From Rhinopithecus roxellana (taxonomy: Eukaryota; Chordata; Mammalia; Primates; Cercopithecidae), in assembly GCF_007565055.1 (NCBI RefSeq), contig NC_044551.1, positions 91,480,089-91,544,088 on the forward strand: a DNA stretch of 64,000 bases. The letters are read 5' to 3'. The translations under genes and the position numbers were made by a program. Numbering within the stretch: the stretch's first letter is position 1; each line of letters opens with the position of its first letter. The notes under the pieces are model-generated. The model was not told the origin of the DNA. It was given only the letters and a program-made list of their open reading frames with translations, and ran no database searches. Positions 45,766 to 59,109 of this stretch are shown here, piece by piece.

Positions 45766-46453
45766 TATATGTTGACCCCATGAAAGTTCACCTGTTAAAG
45801 TCCTAACCCCCAGTACCTCAGTATGTAACTGTGTTTGGACAAGAGGTCTTTAAAAAAGTAATTAAGTTAAAATGAGGTCTTTCCCAGGGGCCCTATTCCA
45901 ATCTGATTTGTGTCCTTTTAAGAGGAGAAAATTGGCCAGGCGCAGTGGCTCACACCTGTAATCCCTGTACTTTGGGAAGCCCAGGCGGGTAGATCACATG
46001 AGGTCAGTAGTTTGAGACCAACCTGGCCAACATGATGAAACCCCGTCTCTACTAAAAACACAAAAAATTATCCAGTTGTGGTGGTGTGCACCTGTAATCC
46101 CAGCTACTCGGGAGGCTGAGGCAAGAGAATCGCTTGAACCTGGCAGGTGGAGGTTGCAGTGAGCCAAGATCATGCCATTGTACTCCAGCCTGGGTAACAG
46201 AGTGAGACTCTGTCTCAAAAACAAAAAAACAAAAAAAGAAGAGGAGGAAATTTGGACACACAAACAGAGGCAGCAGGGACACACACACACACACAGAGGA
46301 AATACCATGGGAGGAAGGCCTCAGAAAAAACCAAACCTGCAGACACCTTGATCTTGGACTTCCAGCTTCCAGAACTACATAAAAATAAATTGCTGTTATT
46401 TAAGCCATCCAGTCTGTAGTAATTTGTTATGACAGCACTAGCAAACTAATGCA
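45766..46453 (+). mobile_element. MaLR-type LTR (MLT1-like), split by an Alu
   Basis: 'GTTGACCCCATGAAAGTTCA', 'CCTAACCCCCAGTACCTCAG', 'CACCTTGATCTTGGACTTCC', 'AAATAAATTGCTGTTATTTA' and a final 'AGCACTAGCAAACTAATGCA' give the usual order of a MaLR LTR with its polyadenylation signal. It is the same kind of LTR as at 1.9 kb, in opposite orientation. The Alu removed, it is about 370 bp. Confidence 0.65.
45934..46238 (+). mobile_element. AluS-like inside the MLT1-like LTR
   Basis: A full-length plus-strand Alu flanked by AAGAGGAGAAAATT (45920-45933) and AAGAGGAGGAAATT (46239-46252), a 14-bp duplication with one mismatch. Confidence 0.92.
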
Positions 46454-48504
46454 GTAAGTTAGTTCTATCCTGGTCACCTAGAGATGCTAAGGCAGGCTAT
46501 AAACAGATTTATAGACATTGGAGACTCCTGAAATGAGGTCATCAGCCCCAAGGCCATGGGGCCCCTTTGCAGGTGAAACCACTTCACAGCAGGTTTCTTT
46601 GTGTGGTTCAGCTGGTAAATTTTTGGCCAAGATACAAAGCAAAGGTTGCCTTATACCAACTTCTACCCAGCAGAGTGAGAATGAGGTTTTCAGGCTTTCC
46701 GGATGAAGTTCAGCATTTCTCTAAAACTTAAAACATGAATGCCAGAAAGTGGCACACATACACATCTAACATAACTGGAGAAGACCATGTGGTGGTAGGG
46801 AGGCTTCCTGATGGACAAGAAGTATGGCCAAGACTGACAAAGAACTGCCTGAGTAGCCCAGTGCAGCAAGTTCAGCTCCCTCCCTACCTTAGACCAAAGC
46901 CCTTGGCTTTCTCATGTCTAAGCACACGCCACCGGGTGTGTGTGAGAGGGGGTGATGGGGGAGGAGGAAGGGATTAAGGCACCACGGCTCCTGCAGAAAA
47001 GCTGGGACTGCAAAATTAGTGCCTTCTGATGAAAAGCCCACACACGAGGAGGAGACACCTGGTTTCTTCCTGCTTTGAAAGTGGACCTGGCTTTGATCAA
47101 TAAGCTATTATAAATATGATGCACAGTTGTGAGAGAAAATAACTTCTGTTTCAGAGGAAATGGCACAGATGAAGGGACCGCCATTGCCTTTGAAAGCCAA
47201 TACCACCCCCCTGCAGTGATGTAGCAGCCGCAGCCATATGCAATCACTGTGGCTGAGCCGGGCAGCAGGCAGTCTGCTGATTACTGGAATAGCGCTGCCT
47301 CGGAAAGCCTGCAGAGGCAAGGCTTCCTTTTGAATCAGTGCACTGGTCGACGGGACGTCTTTTTCTTTTCTTATCCTTTTCTGCCTAAACTCTAGAAGTG
47401 AACAATAACCATCAGAGATCTGTTCTCTTACAAATCCAATATATGCAGTCTGCCCTTCTGGGCACTCTATCAACAGATCTGCCCCAGCCCACCAACCTTA
47501 AATCACACTGTCTACAATGCTCTCAAAAATATTTTATCACAGGTAGTGCGATATTCTGTGTGTGCCAGTCCACTGAAATTATCATTCTAGAGGCGTCAGT
47601 TGCCCTAATAAGAAACAGAGAGTCCAGCTGTAGTCTGATGGAGTTACAGTCAAGACACCATTGCTCTGTAAAACTGATATGAATGCATCTGAATTTCAAC
47701 CTCCAACCTGTACTGTGATTATTATTAGTACATCCAGTGTTAGGGATGGATCTTTATTGGTGAAAACAGTGGCCTCTAAAATTTCTATGATGAATGTTAT
47801 AACTAGCTTCTCAGTGAGAAATTAAAGTTACCTAAGATATGTGTGTTGGTGAAAATATTTTAGAGTTACCCCCACGCTTATACAGGTATATGGATCCTGA
47901 GAGACTGTTACCTTTCCCGCCTCCCCCAGCATCTTGGGTCTAGTCACCAAGGTAAAAGGTTTCTGCCTATCAGAGGGTGAACACAAAACAGAGAACTGGG
48001 ACTTCATGAATCTTACAGAACTGGTCGGATTATCTCTCTTGTGTCTTTTGCTATAGTATTTATTTAGTAAATGTCTATATGGGTAGCAGAATTTGGTTTG
48101 GGACTGGCTTTCTTTCAACTGGCATTTGAGGTTATAGGAGAATAGCTAAACCTCAGCCACCTTTCATTTTTTGGAGGCTGCGTTTTATACCAAAAAGAAC
48201 CTAATTGGCTTAGGTCAGTTTAGAAAATGTATCCACCATTATTCTCCAGACTGGCTGAAGCTCTGTAAGCCTTGTCTCTATTACTTGCCCTCCCTTCTCT
48301 AACCCCCGACCCAAATTCTAGGCCTCCCTCAGAGTTCAGCCACGTGAAGATCATTTCCACTTGAAGAACACTTTCTATGGAAAGTGTGCCTCACCTACTG
48401 GCTTTACTTTGTGCCCCAAAAACAAGGGCTAAAGAAATCACACTAGACTTTAACCACCTTGCATGCCTGTTTGGCAATGTTGTTTAGGTCTTAGCACTTC
48501 ATGC
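46454..48504. other. Unique DNA with a small CpG cluster
   Basis: No coding gene is supported. Frames of 109 codons (46918-47247) and 121 codons (47108-47473), both minus, overlap each other in different frames and lack domains. CpG dinucleotides are concentrated at 47229-47357. Confidence 0.4.
47229..47357. other. CpG cluster in unique sequence
   Basis: Seven CpG dinucleotides occur in 129 bases (47229, 47259, 47293, 47301, 47348, 47351, 47356) outside any Alu, in a region otherwise almost free of CpG. It includes AGCGCT and GGTCGACGGGACGTC. The cluster is far too small to be a CpG island. Confidence 0.5.
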
Positions 48505-48620
48505 CTATATTCTAAGTTCTTTCAAGGCAAGGACCTCATTTTCCACACTAGTTAATTATTTTGTATCTCCCCAAGCAATGAGTCCAATCCCATGAACACA
48601 GCAGGACTTGCTAAATGCAC
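48505..48620 (+). mobile_element. Ancient L2/MIR-type tail
   Basis: 'TTCTTTCAAGGCAAGGACCT', 'ATTATTTTGTATCTCCCCAA' and 'GAACACAGCAGGACTTGC' follow the order of an L2 3' end on plus. It is short, so the family is uncertain. Confidence 0.45.
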
Positions 48621-48933
48621 CCACTGCTTCTGCATCTACTGTGTGCATGACAACTTTGGGACTAAGAAGGGAGACAGCAGTTTGGCTCTGATCCCCAAGT
48701 GATCCAGGAGAAGACAATGAATGTTGATGGTTCAGAGAGGCAAGTCTCTTAGTAAGCCTCTGCACTCATGCATTTTACCACGAAAACATCTGTGTTATGT
48801 AATTTCTAGGACACCATGAAAAATGGCTACTTACCCAGAAGACTAAGGATGATCTTAATTTTTCCTCCAGCTAGTTATTTAAAGTTATGTAATGTGATGT
48901 TTTCTTAAAAAAAAAAAAAAAAAAACTAGATCT

Positions 48934-49238
48934 GGCCGGGCACGGTGGCTCATGCCTATAACCCCGGCATTTTGGGAGGCCAAGGTGGGTGGATCCCAAG
49001 GTCAGGAGTTTGAGACCAGCCTGGCCAATATGGTGAAACCCCATCTCTGCTAAAAATACAAAAATTAGCTGGGCATGGTGGCGCATGCCTATAATCCCAG
49101 CTACTCGGGAGACTGAGGCAGGAGAATCACTTTAACCCAAGAGGCAAAGGTTGCAGTGAGCCGAGATGACGCCACTGCACTCCAGTCTAGGTGACAGAGC
49201 GAGACTCCGTCTCAAAAACAAAAAAACAAAAAACAAAC
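48934..49238 (+). mobile_element. AluS-like
   Basis: A full-length Alu starting GGCCGGGCACGGTGGC. The flanks AAAACTAGAT (left) and AACCTAGAT (right) give a target duplication of about ten bases with one difference. The tail is a CAAAA-type string. Confidence 0.9.
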
Positions 49239-49249
49239 AAAACCTAGAT

Positions 49250-51100
49250 TTACAACTGGTGTGTTCAAGTTAACAATCCACTACTGTGTGTGTCACTTTA
49301 GGCTAACTGCACTTCTATACCCAGAACTTAGGCACTGGCTGTTTTTGACTTCAATAACTTTCCTGAAATGACAGAGTATGCATGTATTATATCTTTGCCT
49401 AAAATCAAGTTTTATGAGATCATACATTCGCATTCACATTCTTGGGAGGGTTCTTTTTTTTTTTTTTTTTCTGAATTAACATTTGAAAGAAGAAGTCATT
49501 TGGTTTTATTAAGCATAATTCTTCTACTTTGGTAGACTAAGCAGTTCAAAATGTACTAGGAAGATGATGAAAGCAACTAAACAATTTATCTGAAGAGAAA
49601 GATAAAATTAGTAAGAGCCTGCAGATGAAAGAACACATTTTCTGTTTTAGATTGCTATATAAACACAACACTTACAGAGGAAACATAGGCCAAGGATGCA
49701 TCTTCAATATACTCCCTCGAATTTTAACTTTAATTAATCCTCTGAATTTCATACCAATGTATTTTCTAATTACACAGGGACTCACTTCAGAATTCTAAGA
49801 CTGTTACTGTTCCCAACTCATGCTTTTGTTCCTAATGACTAAGCTTTGAACTATTAATATATATCTTAGGTTAATTAAGTGGGCAATCTTCCTTGCCTAA
49901 TAATTGTTCACAATAATCTGACATTGTTTAAGCTCCAAAATAACCATCTTTGAAAAATATACATCCTTAAGTGCGTCTCCTCCTATTATCAATGGGGAAA
50001 ATGTGAAAGTAAATTACTGAGTAGGAAGTACAGAATTCCCAGATACAAAGGGGCCCAGATTTTAAAGTACCTCTAGTTTTATGGCACAATAATCTAATCT
50101 TATCCTCACAAAGTCTCATCTCCTGGCTCCAAGATCAGAGGAAATTCTTTAAGAGAGAGGGACAAGGTAGAAGCTGTGTGTGCGTGGTTTTGAGACCTTC
50201 CCTGAGCTAAGCCTATTCCTGCTGGCCTCTAGTTATGAGAAAGAACACTGAGGCCTCTCACACACGGCTTTGCCACTACCAGATGGCACATCACCATGAA
50301 AGCAGGTTGCAGACAGAATTCTGCCACGGAAATCAATGTTTCTTGGCAAGCAGGCACGAAACAATCTGTTCCTAGAAACTCCGCAAGGTCCCAGGTCTTG
50401 GCCACTTAGAAACTCCTCAAGTCCCTTGCATGATCAGTACACAGAATTCCCAATTAAGAGGCAGGAAGCAAAACAGCAGAGAGCCCTAGATCAAGGGCAA
50501 TACTCTAAACGAGAATACGTAGCCGCTGGGCCCTCCAGATTTCTGCACCCCTGTCCACAGACAGGCAGAGGGGCCTGGACAGGGATTAACCAACCCACCT
50601 ATTCCAACAATCATGCGCATCACCCATTTCTTTCAATAAAATTTATCTGCAATAATCCTCATGCTAATTAACAATCATCTAGTGCAGACATTTACAGAAG
50701 GAGGTCGTTGAAGACGGGGAAGTGGACATGGAACTGTGAATTCCTGTTGGTTATCTTTAAAATGATAACCATGCCCACCATTGGAATGTGTGTTTCTCTT
50801 TTGGCCACTATAAATGCCAACTAACCACCCCTAGGACATAGAGTGAAACTAGCCCACACATATAAATATTTGACACCATCTATACTAAAATACTTTAAAG
50901 GAAAATTATAGACAGACAACAGTATGAGCTTAAGGGTGGAGTTGGCACTCAGGGTGTATGACCAGCAGAAGAGTTCAGGGGGACAGGAGTGACCACTGTC
51001 TTCATTTCTCCATTCCACTCCCTCTTATACAGTCCAAGTGTTCTGAAATAGGATACCAAGGGGAACTTCTTTCCCTCTCAGGTGGAACACAAGACAGCAA
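49250..51100. other. Unique stretch
   Basis: No gene is supported. An 18-base T run near 49455 has no recognisable element body. A 111-codon plus frame at 50336-50671 has no domain. Confidence 0.4.
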
Positions 51101-51113
51101 AATAGCTAAAGGT

Positions 51114-51420
51114 GGCTGGTCGTGGTGGCTCATGCCTTTAATCCCAGCACTTTGGGAAGCCGAGGTGGGTGGATCACCTGAAGTCAAGAGTTCAAGACCA
51201 GCCTGACCAACATAGTGAAACCCCATCTCTACTAAAAATAAAAAAAGTAGCTGGGTATGGTGGCAGGTGCCTGTAATCCCAGCTACTCAGGAGGCTGAGG
51301 CAGAAGAATTGCTTGAACCCAGGAGGTGGAGGTTGCAGTGAACCCAGATCGTGCCACTGCACTCCAGCCTGGACAACAGAGCAAGACTCTGTCTAAAAAA
51401 AGAAAAGAAAGAAAAGAAAA
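51114..51420 (+). mobile_element. AluS-like
   Basis: A full-length Alu beginning GGCTGGTCGTGGTGGCTC with a GAAAA-type tail. The left flank ATAGCTAAAGG and right flank AAAGCTAAAGA mark its target duplication. Confidence 0.9.
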
Positions 51421-54400
51421 GCTAAAGATGAAAATTTCAAATAAGCAGCCCCTCACAAGAAGACAAAAACTAGGTTCTATGTAAATAAGTGTGAAAACAG
51501 TGCCCTCTTTAAAGTGCTTTTTTCCCCTGATTAATGGTCTAGAAAAGACACATAACTGCTTCATAATCTTACAGAACCTCTATTTGAGCAAGAAAGTTGA
51601 GATGTCCCAATGGAGTCAGTTGGTGATTACATCACTAGAAGGTGGTTCCCAGCCTGTGGTCCAGTCCCAAATGAATCCATCGATTTGGTTGTTCCCAGTT
51701 TTTGTCTGTTACAAATGAAGCTGAATCATACAAGATTTGGAGTGAAGATAAGTTTCCATTTCTCTAAGATAAATGTCCAAAAGTGCAGTCGCTTGGTCAT
51801 ATAGTAAGGAAATGTTTAGTTTTATAAGGGCAGTTATGCAAGGCAGAAGTAGGCAGAATTCAGAGAGGCAGAACTGTATACTGAGAACAGATATGTTCTC
51901 CCCCTGAAACCAAATGTCTTAGTTTTATACACAAGCTTCACAACTTACCATTCATCAGCTCCTCTTTGATCAAATGGAGATTATAATAATACGGCCATTT
52001 CAATTGCATCATGGTGATGATTTGATTAATTCATGACATGTTCTTAGAACCACCTCTGACAAACTGCCTTTCAATAGATGTTAGTTATTAAAATTTACAT
52101 GATTTCAGCCACCAAATAATATTTAATATTTACCCTATTTCATTAACTTATTGAATTTCTTCTCTTATGGATTAAATTTTCATGCTTGAAAATACAAGAA
52201 AAGATTTCATTTTGTTTCAGTATCAAATGCCCCACTACATTCAAGAAAGCTTAAATACAGAAACATCCCACCAGCGGGGCAGAGTACAGTCAATTTACAA
52301 AAGACAGAGTTATACGTTTTATTATGTATAGGATATCACTCTGAAGTCTAAGATACACTTGCTCAAAAGGATTTAATTTGTGTGGGGAGGAATAATGCTG
52401 GTTGCATTCAGCCGCAACAGAGCAGTTGATCAGGAACAGACCCTGTCTGAGAAGCGTGTCTCTGTTTGCACTCAGTCGTCCTTGGAGGACACAACACCTT
52501 GACTCAGATTCGCAGCTGCTTTGCTTCGTACCCTTCACTCACTCGTAAATACGTACTAGTACCTCCCATATGAGGCCCTGGGGTGGACCCTGAGAAGACC
52601 ACAGAGAAGGGCAAGCAATGGTACCATCTCTCAAGGAGGTCTGATCATGAACTTGACTTAAACACCAGAACAAATGGCTGTGAAAGGTGGCGAACAGCTC
52701 AATACAAATGAATGTCACAGTCTAGAAATGATGTAGCAGCAGGAAAAAGGAATCACTAGAGATTGTGGGAGACAAAATAAAGACGAAATAAAACTTTTTA
52801 CAGAAAGCGACTCTGGCGAGATGCTAAGCTACCAGAGAACCTGTTTGGGCTAAGAGAAAACCATCAGCCTAGAAAAGAGGGCATGGCCAAAGATTTAGGT
52901 ATGCATAGGGGCGTTCATTCTTCTGGAAAACATTGTGGCCAGACAGGACAGTAGAAGCCAGGAAACAATGAGAAAAAAATACTGAAAGAATTGTACTCTG
53001 AATGTAGAAGCTCTAGAATACTGACTGAGTTTACACTTTGCTCTGGGTGTAATAGGGGCTTCTGAAAGCTTTGTAAAAGGAATTGCACATCATAAGCAGG
53101 GTATTTTAGGGGATAAATCTTCCTGCAGTAAGAAGAATGAATTGGAAGGGGAAAAGACAGAAAGTAAGGCAATCTGTGGGAAAATAATTTCAACTGCACA
53201 AGTGTGAAGCGATGTGGATCCAGGCCAGAGAGAGGCAAGAAGACTGGAAGTCAGATTGTTCTATTTATTTTCTGAAGAAAAAGAAAGTACGTCTATACTA
53301 GAAAAATAGCTTCGGCAAATGCCCAGTATAATAAATTGTCCTTCACTTATTCCACCCATGTGTTTTTGCTTTAACTGACCACGAATAGCTGCTTCAGCAC
53401 CAGCCTGTTTATCATCCTCCCACATCCAGCCCAGCAGGCCTGAACTAAAAGGATTTCAGAGTGGTGGACTCACTGGACTTCAAGATGTTATTCCTGTTAA
53501 TTTTCCACTACTCTTTGATGTTACCTCTGTTCCCCAGATATCACGGGCAAAGTATGCCAAGATATTACAGTTGACACCTGGGGTAAGCCAGCCTTTTACC
53601 CCCTATTATAGCTGTATAGCTCTTAAACATAGTGTCATTGAATACCATGCTCTACTATTTAGCCTTATTAAAGACCTGTAAGGTTATAAAATCTTTATTA
53701 CAAATTTCTTATTCATAAGTTTATAATTTAACAGTATGCTATTGAGGCATACACGAACTGAGTGGGTCAACTACCGCACTGAGGACATGTTCTAGAATGT
53801 TACTGTGCTTTGGGTTCTTCCCAGAGGGCTGCTGTCTCCCCAGATCCTGGAAGTAGAATCCCTATAGAGCACATAACACCCCCAAATTTAACCCAGCCAT
53901 GGCTGTCATTTGGCTGGCCAGCAACTCATGAGATAATTTCTTCTAAAATTTGGCTTTCAGTTTCTGGTCCAGCATATAAGGAGCTTGGAAGTCACCGCTC
54001 CACTTTAGCAACAAGTAAAAAGCTGAACAAATGGAAACATCAAAAACTCTTCTCAGATCCATCAGAGAGGTGAGCTCACAGGGCAAATTTTTGCCCCACA
54101 AATTGGAGAGACAGGCAGATACTAAAAATCATGACTTACTGGAGCAGAAATCCATGAGCAGAAGCCTCTTTGGAAAGTCATGCTGGGGTAGGAAACCCTG
54201 AACCGTAATTGACAGTTACTATAAACTCAGCGCGGACAGGTCTGAAAGTTAAAAACTCCAGGTCAATACAGTGATCAGTCCCCACCTCCCCATACCCCTC
54301 ACCACCTTTGAAAAATTTAATCTCATGGAGCTCAACCAGGTTCTCACAGTGGCTACTGGAGAAAAATTAACTCGTGTCTTCAGCAGGTAGAAGGGAAAAG

Positions 54401-54446
54401 TATTTTGAAATACATCAGATAATTCTGTTTTTAAACAAAAATGTGT
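51421..54446. other. Unique stretch, 3 kb
   Basis: Around 52540-52730 a very weak L2-like flavour is seen. Frames up to 107 codons (52915-53238, minus) show no domain or signal. No gene is supported. Confidence 0.4.
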
Positions 54447-54819
54447 GAGTATGTAGTAAGTGTATATATTTATGGTGTACATGAGATGTTTTGATGCAGG
54501 CATGCAATGTGAAATAAGCACATCATGAAGAATGGGATATCCATCCCCCTCAAGCATTTATCCTTTGAGTTACAAACAATCCAAGCACACTCGGGTTATT
54601 TTAAAATGTACAGTTGAGTTATTATTGACTATAGTCACCCCGTTCTGCTATCAAATAGTAGGTATTATTCATTCTTCTTTTTTCTACATATTAACCATCC
54701 CCACCTCTACAAGTAAGTGAGAGATCCTACAAGTAAGTGAGAACATGTGATGTCTGTCTTTCTGTGCCTGGCTTATTTCATTTAACATAATGATCTCCAG
54801 TTTCATCCATGTTGTTATT
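54447..54819 (-). mobile_element. L1 3' end (L1MA/L1MB type)
   Basis: The complement of an L1M 3' UTR and the ORF2 end is seen in order: 'GTATATATTTATGGTGTACA', 'ACTATAGTCACCCCGTTCTG', 'GAACATGTGATGTCTGTCTT' and 'ATCTCCAGTTTCATCCATGT'. A 20-bp unit containing CTACAAGTAAGTGAGA is tandemly repeated at 54707-54742. The body stops where the full-length L1 begins and does not resume beyond it. Confidence 0.7.
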
Positions 54820-55025
54820 TTTTTCCAATAGGTCTTTGGGGAACAGGTGGTGCATGGTTACATGGATAAGTTCTCAGTGGTGATTTCTGAGATTCTGGTG
54901 CAGCCATCACCTGAGCAGTGTACACTGTGCCCAATGTGTAGTCTTTTATCCCTAACCCTCACTTCCCTTTCCCTGAAGTCCCCAAAGTCCATTGTATCAT
55001 TTTTATACCTTTGTGTCCTCATAGC

Positions 55026-58000
55026 TTAGCTCCTCCTTATGAGTGAGAACATATGATGTTTGGTTTTCCATTTCTGAGTTACTTCACTTAGAATACTGGT
55101 CTCCAATTCCATACAGGTTGCTGCAAATGCCATTATTTTGTTCCTTTTTATGGCTGAGTGGTATTCCATGCTGTGTGTGTGGAATTTTCTTTATCCACTC
55201 ATTGATTGATGAGCATTTGGGCCAGTTCCATATTTTTGCAATTGCAAATCGTGCTGCTATAAACATGCATGTGCAAAGATCTTTTTTGTATAATCACTTC
55301 TTTTCCTCTGGATAGATACCCAGGAATGGAATTGTTGGATCAAATGGCAGATCTACTTTTAGTTCTTTAAAGAATCCCCACACTGGTTTTCCCTAGTGGG
55401 TGTACTAGTTTATGTTCCCACCAGCAGTGTAGAAGTATTCCCTTTTCACCACATCCATGCCAACATCTACTGTTTTTTGATTTTTTGATTATGACCATTC
55501 TTGCAGGAGCAAGGTGGTATTACATTGTGCTTTTGATTTTCATTTCCCTGATAATCAGTGATGTTGAGCATTTTTTCATATGTTTGTTGGCTGTTTGTAT
55601 ATTTTCTTTTGAGAATTATCTATTCATATGCTGAGCCCACTTTTCGATGGGTTTTTTTTTTTTCTTGCTAATTTGTTCGATTTCCTTGTAGATTCTGGAT
55701 AGCAGTCCTTTGTTGGAAGTACAGATTGCAAAGATTTTTCCCAGGCCGTGGGTTGTCTATTTACTCTGCCAATTATTTATTTTGCTATACAGAAGCTTTT
55801 TAGTTTAATGAAGTCCCATTTATTTATTTTTGTTTTTGTTGCATTTGCTTTTGGGTTCTTGGTCATGAACTCTTTACCTAAGCCAATGTCTAGAGGGGTT
55901 TTTCCAATGTTATCTCTTAGAATTTGTATGGTTTCAGGTCTTAGATTTAAGTCTTTCATTCATCTTGAGCTGGTTTTTGTATAAGGTGAGAGATAAGGAC
56001 CCAGTTTCATTCTTCTACTTGAGGCTTACCAATTCTCCCAGCACCATTTGTTGAACAGTGTAAGTATTTGGCTTTATTTCTGGGTTCTCTATTCTGTTCC
56101 ATTAGTCTACTTTCCTATTTTTGTACCAGTATCATGCTGTTTTGGTGAGTATGACCTTACAGTATAGTTTGAAGTTGGGTAATGAGATGCTTCCAGATTT
56201 GTTATTTTTGCTTAGTTTTGCTTTGGCTATGTAGGCTCTTTTTTGGTTCTATATGAAGTTTAGAATGATTTTTCTAATTCTGTGAAGGATGGTGGTATTT
56301 TGATGAGAATGCACTGAATTTGTAGGTTGCTTTTAGCAGTATGGTCATTTTTACAAGATTGATTCTACCCATCCGTAAGTATGGAATGTGTTTCCATTTG
56401 TTTGTGTCATCCATGATTTCTTTCAGTGGTGTTTTTTAGTTTTCCTTAGAGAGGTCTTTCCCCTCATTGATTAGGTATATTTGTAAGTACTTTATTTGTT
56501 TATTTATTTATGTGCAGCTATTGTAAAAGGGGTTGAGTTCTCGATTTGATTCTCAGGTTGGTCACTGTTGGTATACACAACTACTGATTTGTGTGCATTA
56601 ATTTTGTATCCTGAAACTTTGCTGAATTCATTTACCAGTTCTAGGAGCTTTTCAGATGAGTCTTAGGCTTTTCTAGGTATACAATTTTATGTCATCAACA
56701 AAGAGCAACGGTTTGACTTCCTGTTTACTGATTTGGATGCCCTTTATTTCTTTTGTCTGATTGCTCTGACTACAACTTCGAGAACTATGTTGAATAGAAG
56801 TGGTGAAATTGAGCATCCTTGTGTTGTTCCATTTCTCAGGGGGAATGCTTTCAACTTTTCCCCATTCAGTATAATGTTGGCTATGGGCTTGTCATAGATG
56901 GCTTTTATTACCTTAAGGTATGTCTCTTCTTTGCAGATTATGCTGAGTTTTAATCATAAAGGGATGATGGATTTGGTCAAATGCTTTTTTGCATCTATTG
57001 AGGTGATTGTGTAATTTTTGTTTTTAATTCTGTTTATGGGTATATCACATACAACACTGGATGTATGTGATATACACCCTACATCCCTGGTATGAAACTC
57101 ACTTGATCATAGTGGATTATCTTTTGGATATGCTGTTGGATTCAGTTATCTGGTATTTCACTGAGGTTTTTTTGTATCCATGTTCATCAGGGATATTGGT
57201 CCATAGTTTTCTTTTCTTTTGTTATGTCTTTCCATGGTTTTGGTATTAGGGAGGTGCTGGCTTCACAGAATGGTTTAGGGAGAATTCTCTCTTTATCCTG
57301 TGGAATCACTTCAAAAAAGATTGGTACCTAATTTTTTTTTTTTTTTTTTTTTTAAGATGGAGTCTCACCCTGTCACCCAGGCTGGAGTACAATGGCGTGA
57401 TCTCGGCTCACTGCAACCTCCACCTCCTTGGTTCAAACAATTCTCCTGCCTCAGCCTCCTGAGTAGCTGGAATTACAGGCGCCCACGACCACGCCTGGCT
57501 AATTTTTGTATTTTTAGTAGAGATGGGGTTTCACCATGTTGGCCAGGCTGATCTCGAACTCCTGACCTTGTGATCTGCCCGCCTCAGCCTCCCAAAGTAC
57601 TAGAATTACAGGCGTGAGCCACCACACCTGGCCAGTTCCAATTTTTCTTTCAATGTCTGATGGAATTCAGTTGTGAATCCATCTGGTCCTGGACTTTCTT
57701 TTGTTGGTAACTTTTTAATTACCATTTCAATCGCATGGTTATTGGTCTGTTCAGAGTTTCTATTTCTTCCTGGTTTAATCTAGGAGTGTTGTATATTTCT
57801 AGGAATTTATCCATTACCTCTGGACTTTCTAGTTTATGTACATAAAGCTGTTCCTAGTAACCTTGAATTACCTTTTGTATTTCTGTGGTATCAGTTGTAT
57901 ATCTCCTGTTTCATTTCTAATTGAGCTTATTTGGATTTTCTTCTTTTCTTAATCTCACTAATGCTCTATCAAAGAATCAGCTTTTTTTTTCATTTGTCTT

Positions 58001-59058
58001 TTGTATTGCTCTTTTGGTCTCAATTTCATTCAGTTCTGCTCTGATCTTAGTTATTTCCTTTTTTCTGCTGGGTTTGGGTTTGGTTTGTTGTTTCTCTAGT
58101 TCCTTGAGATGTGACCTTAGATTGTCTATTTGTGCTCCTTCAGACTTTTTGATGTAGGCATTTGATGCTATGAACTTTCCTCTTATCCCTGCCTTTGCTG
58201 TATCCCAGTGGTTTTGATAGGTTGTGTCACTATTATTGTTCAAGTCAAATAATTTTTAAATTTCCATTTTGATTTCATTGTTGACCCAATGATCATTTAA
58301 GAGCAGGTTATTTAATTTCCATGTATTTGCATGGTTTTGAGGGTTCCTTTTGGAGTTGATTTCCAATTTAATTCCACTGTGGTCTGAGAGAACACTTGAC
58401 ATAATTTTGATTTTCTTAAACTTACTGAGATTTGTTTTGTGGCCTATCCTGTGGTCTGTATTGGAGAATGTTCCATGTGCGGATGATTAGAATGTATGTT
58501 CTGCAGTTGTTGGGTAGAATGTTCTGTAAATATCTGTTAAGTCCATTTATTGTAAGGTATAGTTTATTTCTTTGTTGACTTTATGTCTTGATGACCTGTC
58601 TAGTGATGTCAATGGAGTATTGAAGTCCCCTGCTATTCTTGTTTTGCTGTCTATCTCATTTCCTAAGTCTACCAGCACTTGTTTGATAAATCTGGGAACT
58701 TCAGTGTTAGATGTATATATATTTAGGATGGTGATATTTTCCCGTTAGACCAGTCCTTTTATCATTATATAATATCCCTCTTTGCCTTTAACTGCTGTTA
58801 CTTTAAAGTTTGTTTTGTCTGATGTAAGAATAGCTACTCCTGCTCATTTTTGGTGTCCATATGCATGGAATATCTTTTTCCACCCTTTATCTTAAGTTTA
58901 TGTGAGTCCTTTTATGTCAGATGAGTCTCTTGAAAACAGCAGATACTTGTTTGGTTAATTCTTATCAATCCTGCCACTCTGTATCTTTTAAATGGAGCAT
59001 TTAGGCCATTTACATTCAATGTTAGTATTGAGATGTGAAGCATTATTCTATTCATCAT
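55026..59058 (-). pseudogene. L1 ORF2 remnant
   Basis: The start is ATGATGAATAGAATA at about 59058 and the likely stop TAA at 55026-55028. The end of the endonuclease domain shows S-D-H at 58379-58387. An 88-codon frame at 57977-58243 carries the linker between endonuclease and reverse transcriptase ('KGKF/GKFIASNAYIKKSE' type). The catalytic tetrad reads F-V-D-D at 56691-56702, where L1 normally has F-A-D-D. C-terminal pieces lie at 55777-55959 and 55084-55266. Frameshifts, stops and the Alu at 57331-57633 prevent any full product. Confidence 0.85.
57331..57633 (-). mobile_element. AluS-like inside L1 ORF2
   Basis: A full-length minus-strand Alu with a T tract of over 20. L1 sequence continues on both sides; GTACCTAATTTTT on the left resembles GTTCCAATTTTT on the right, a probable target duplication. 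The Alu is therefore younger than the L1. Confidence 0.9.
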
Positions 59059-59109
59059 GCTATTTGTCGCCTGAATACCTTGGGGGTTTGTGTGTGTGTG
59101 TCATTGTTT

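Noticed and set aside
46918..47473. Two overlapping minus frames of 109 and 121 codons near the CpG cluster
   Set aside because: They are in different frames with no domain. The CpG content explains fewer stop codons there.
49454..49471. T18 run as the tail of a minus-strand retroelement
   Set aside because: No Alu or L1 body follows on the right, and no target duplication was found.
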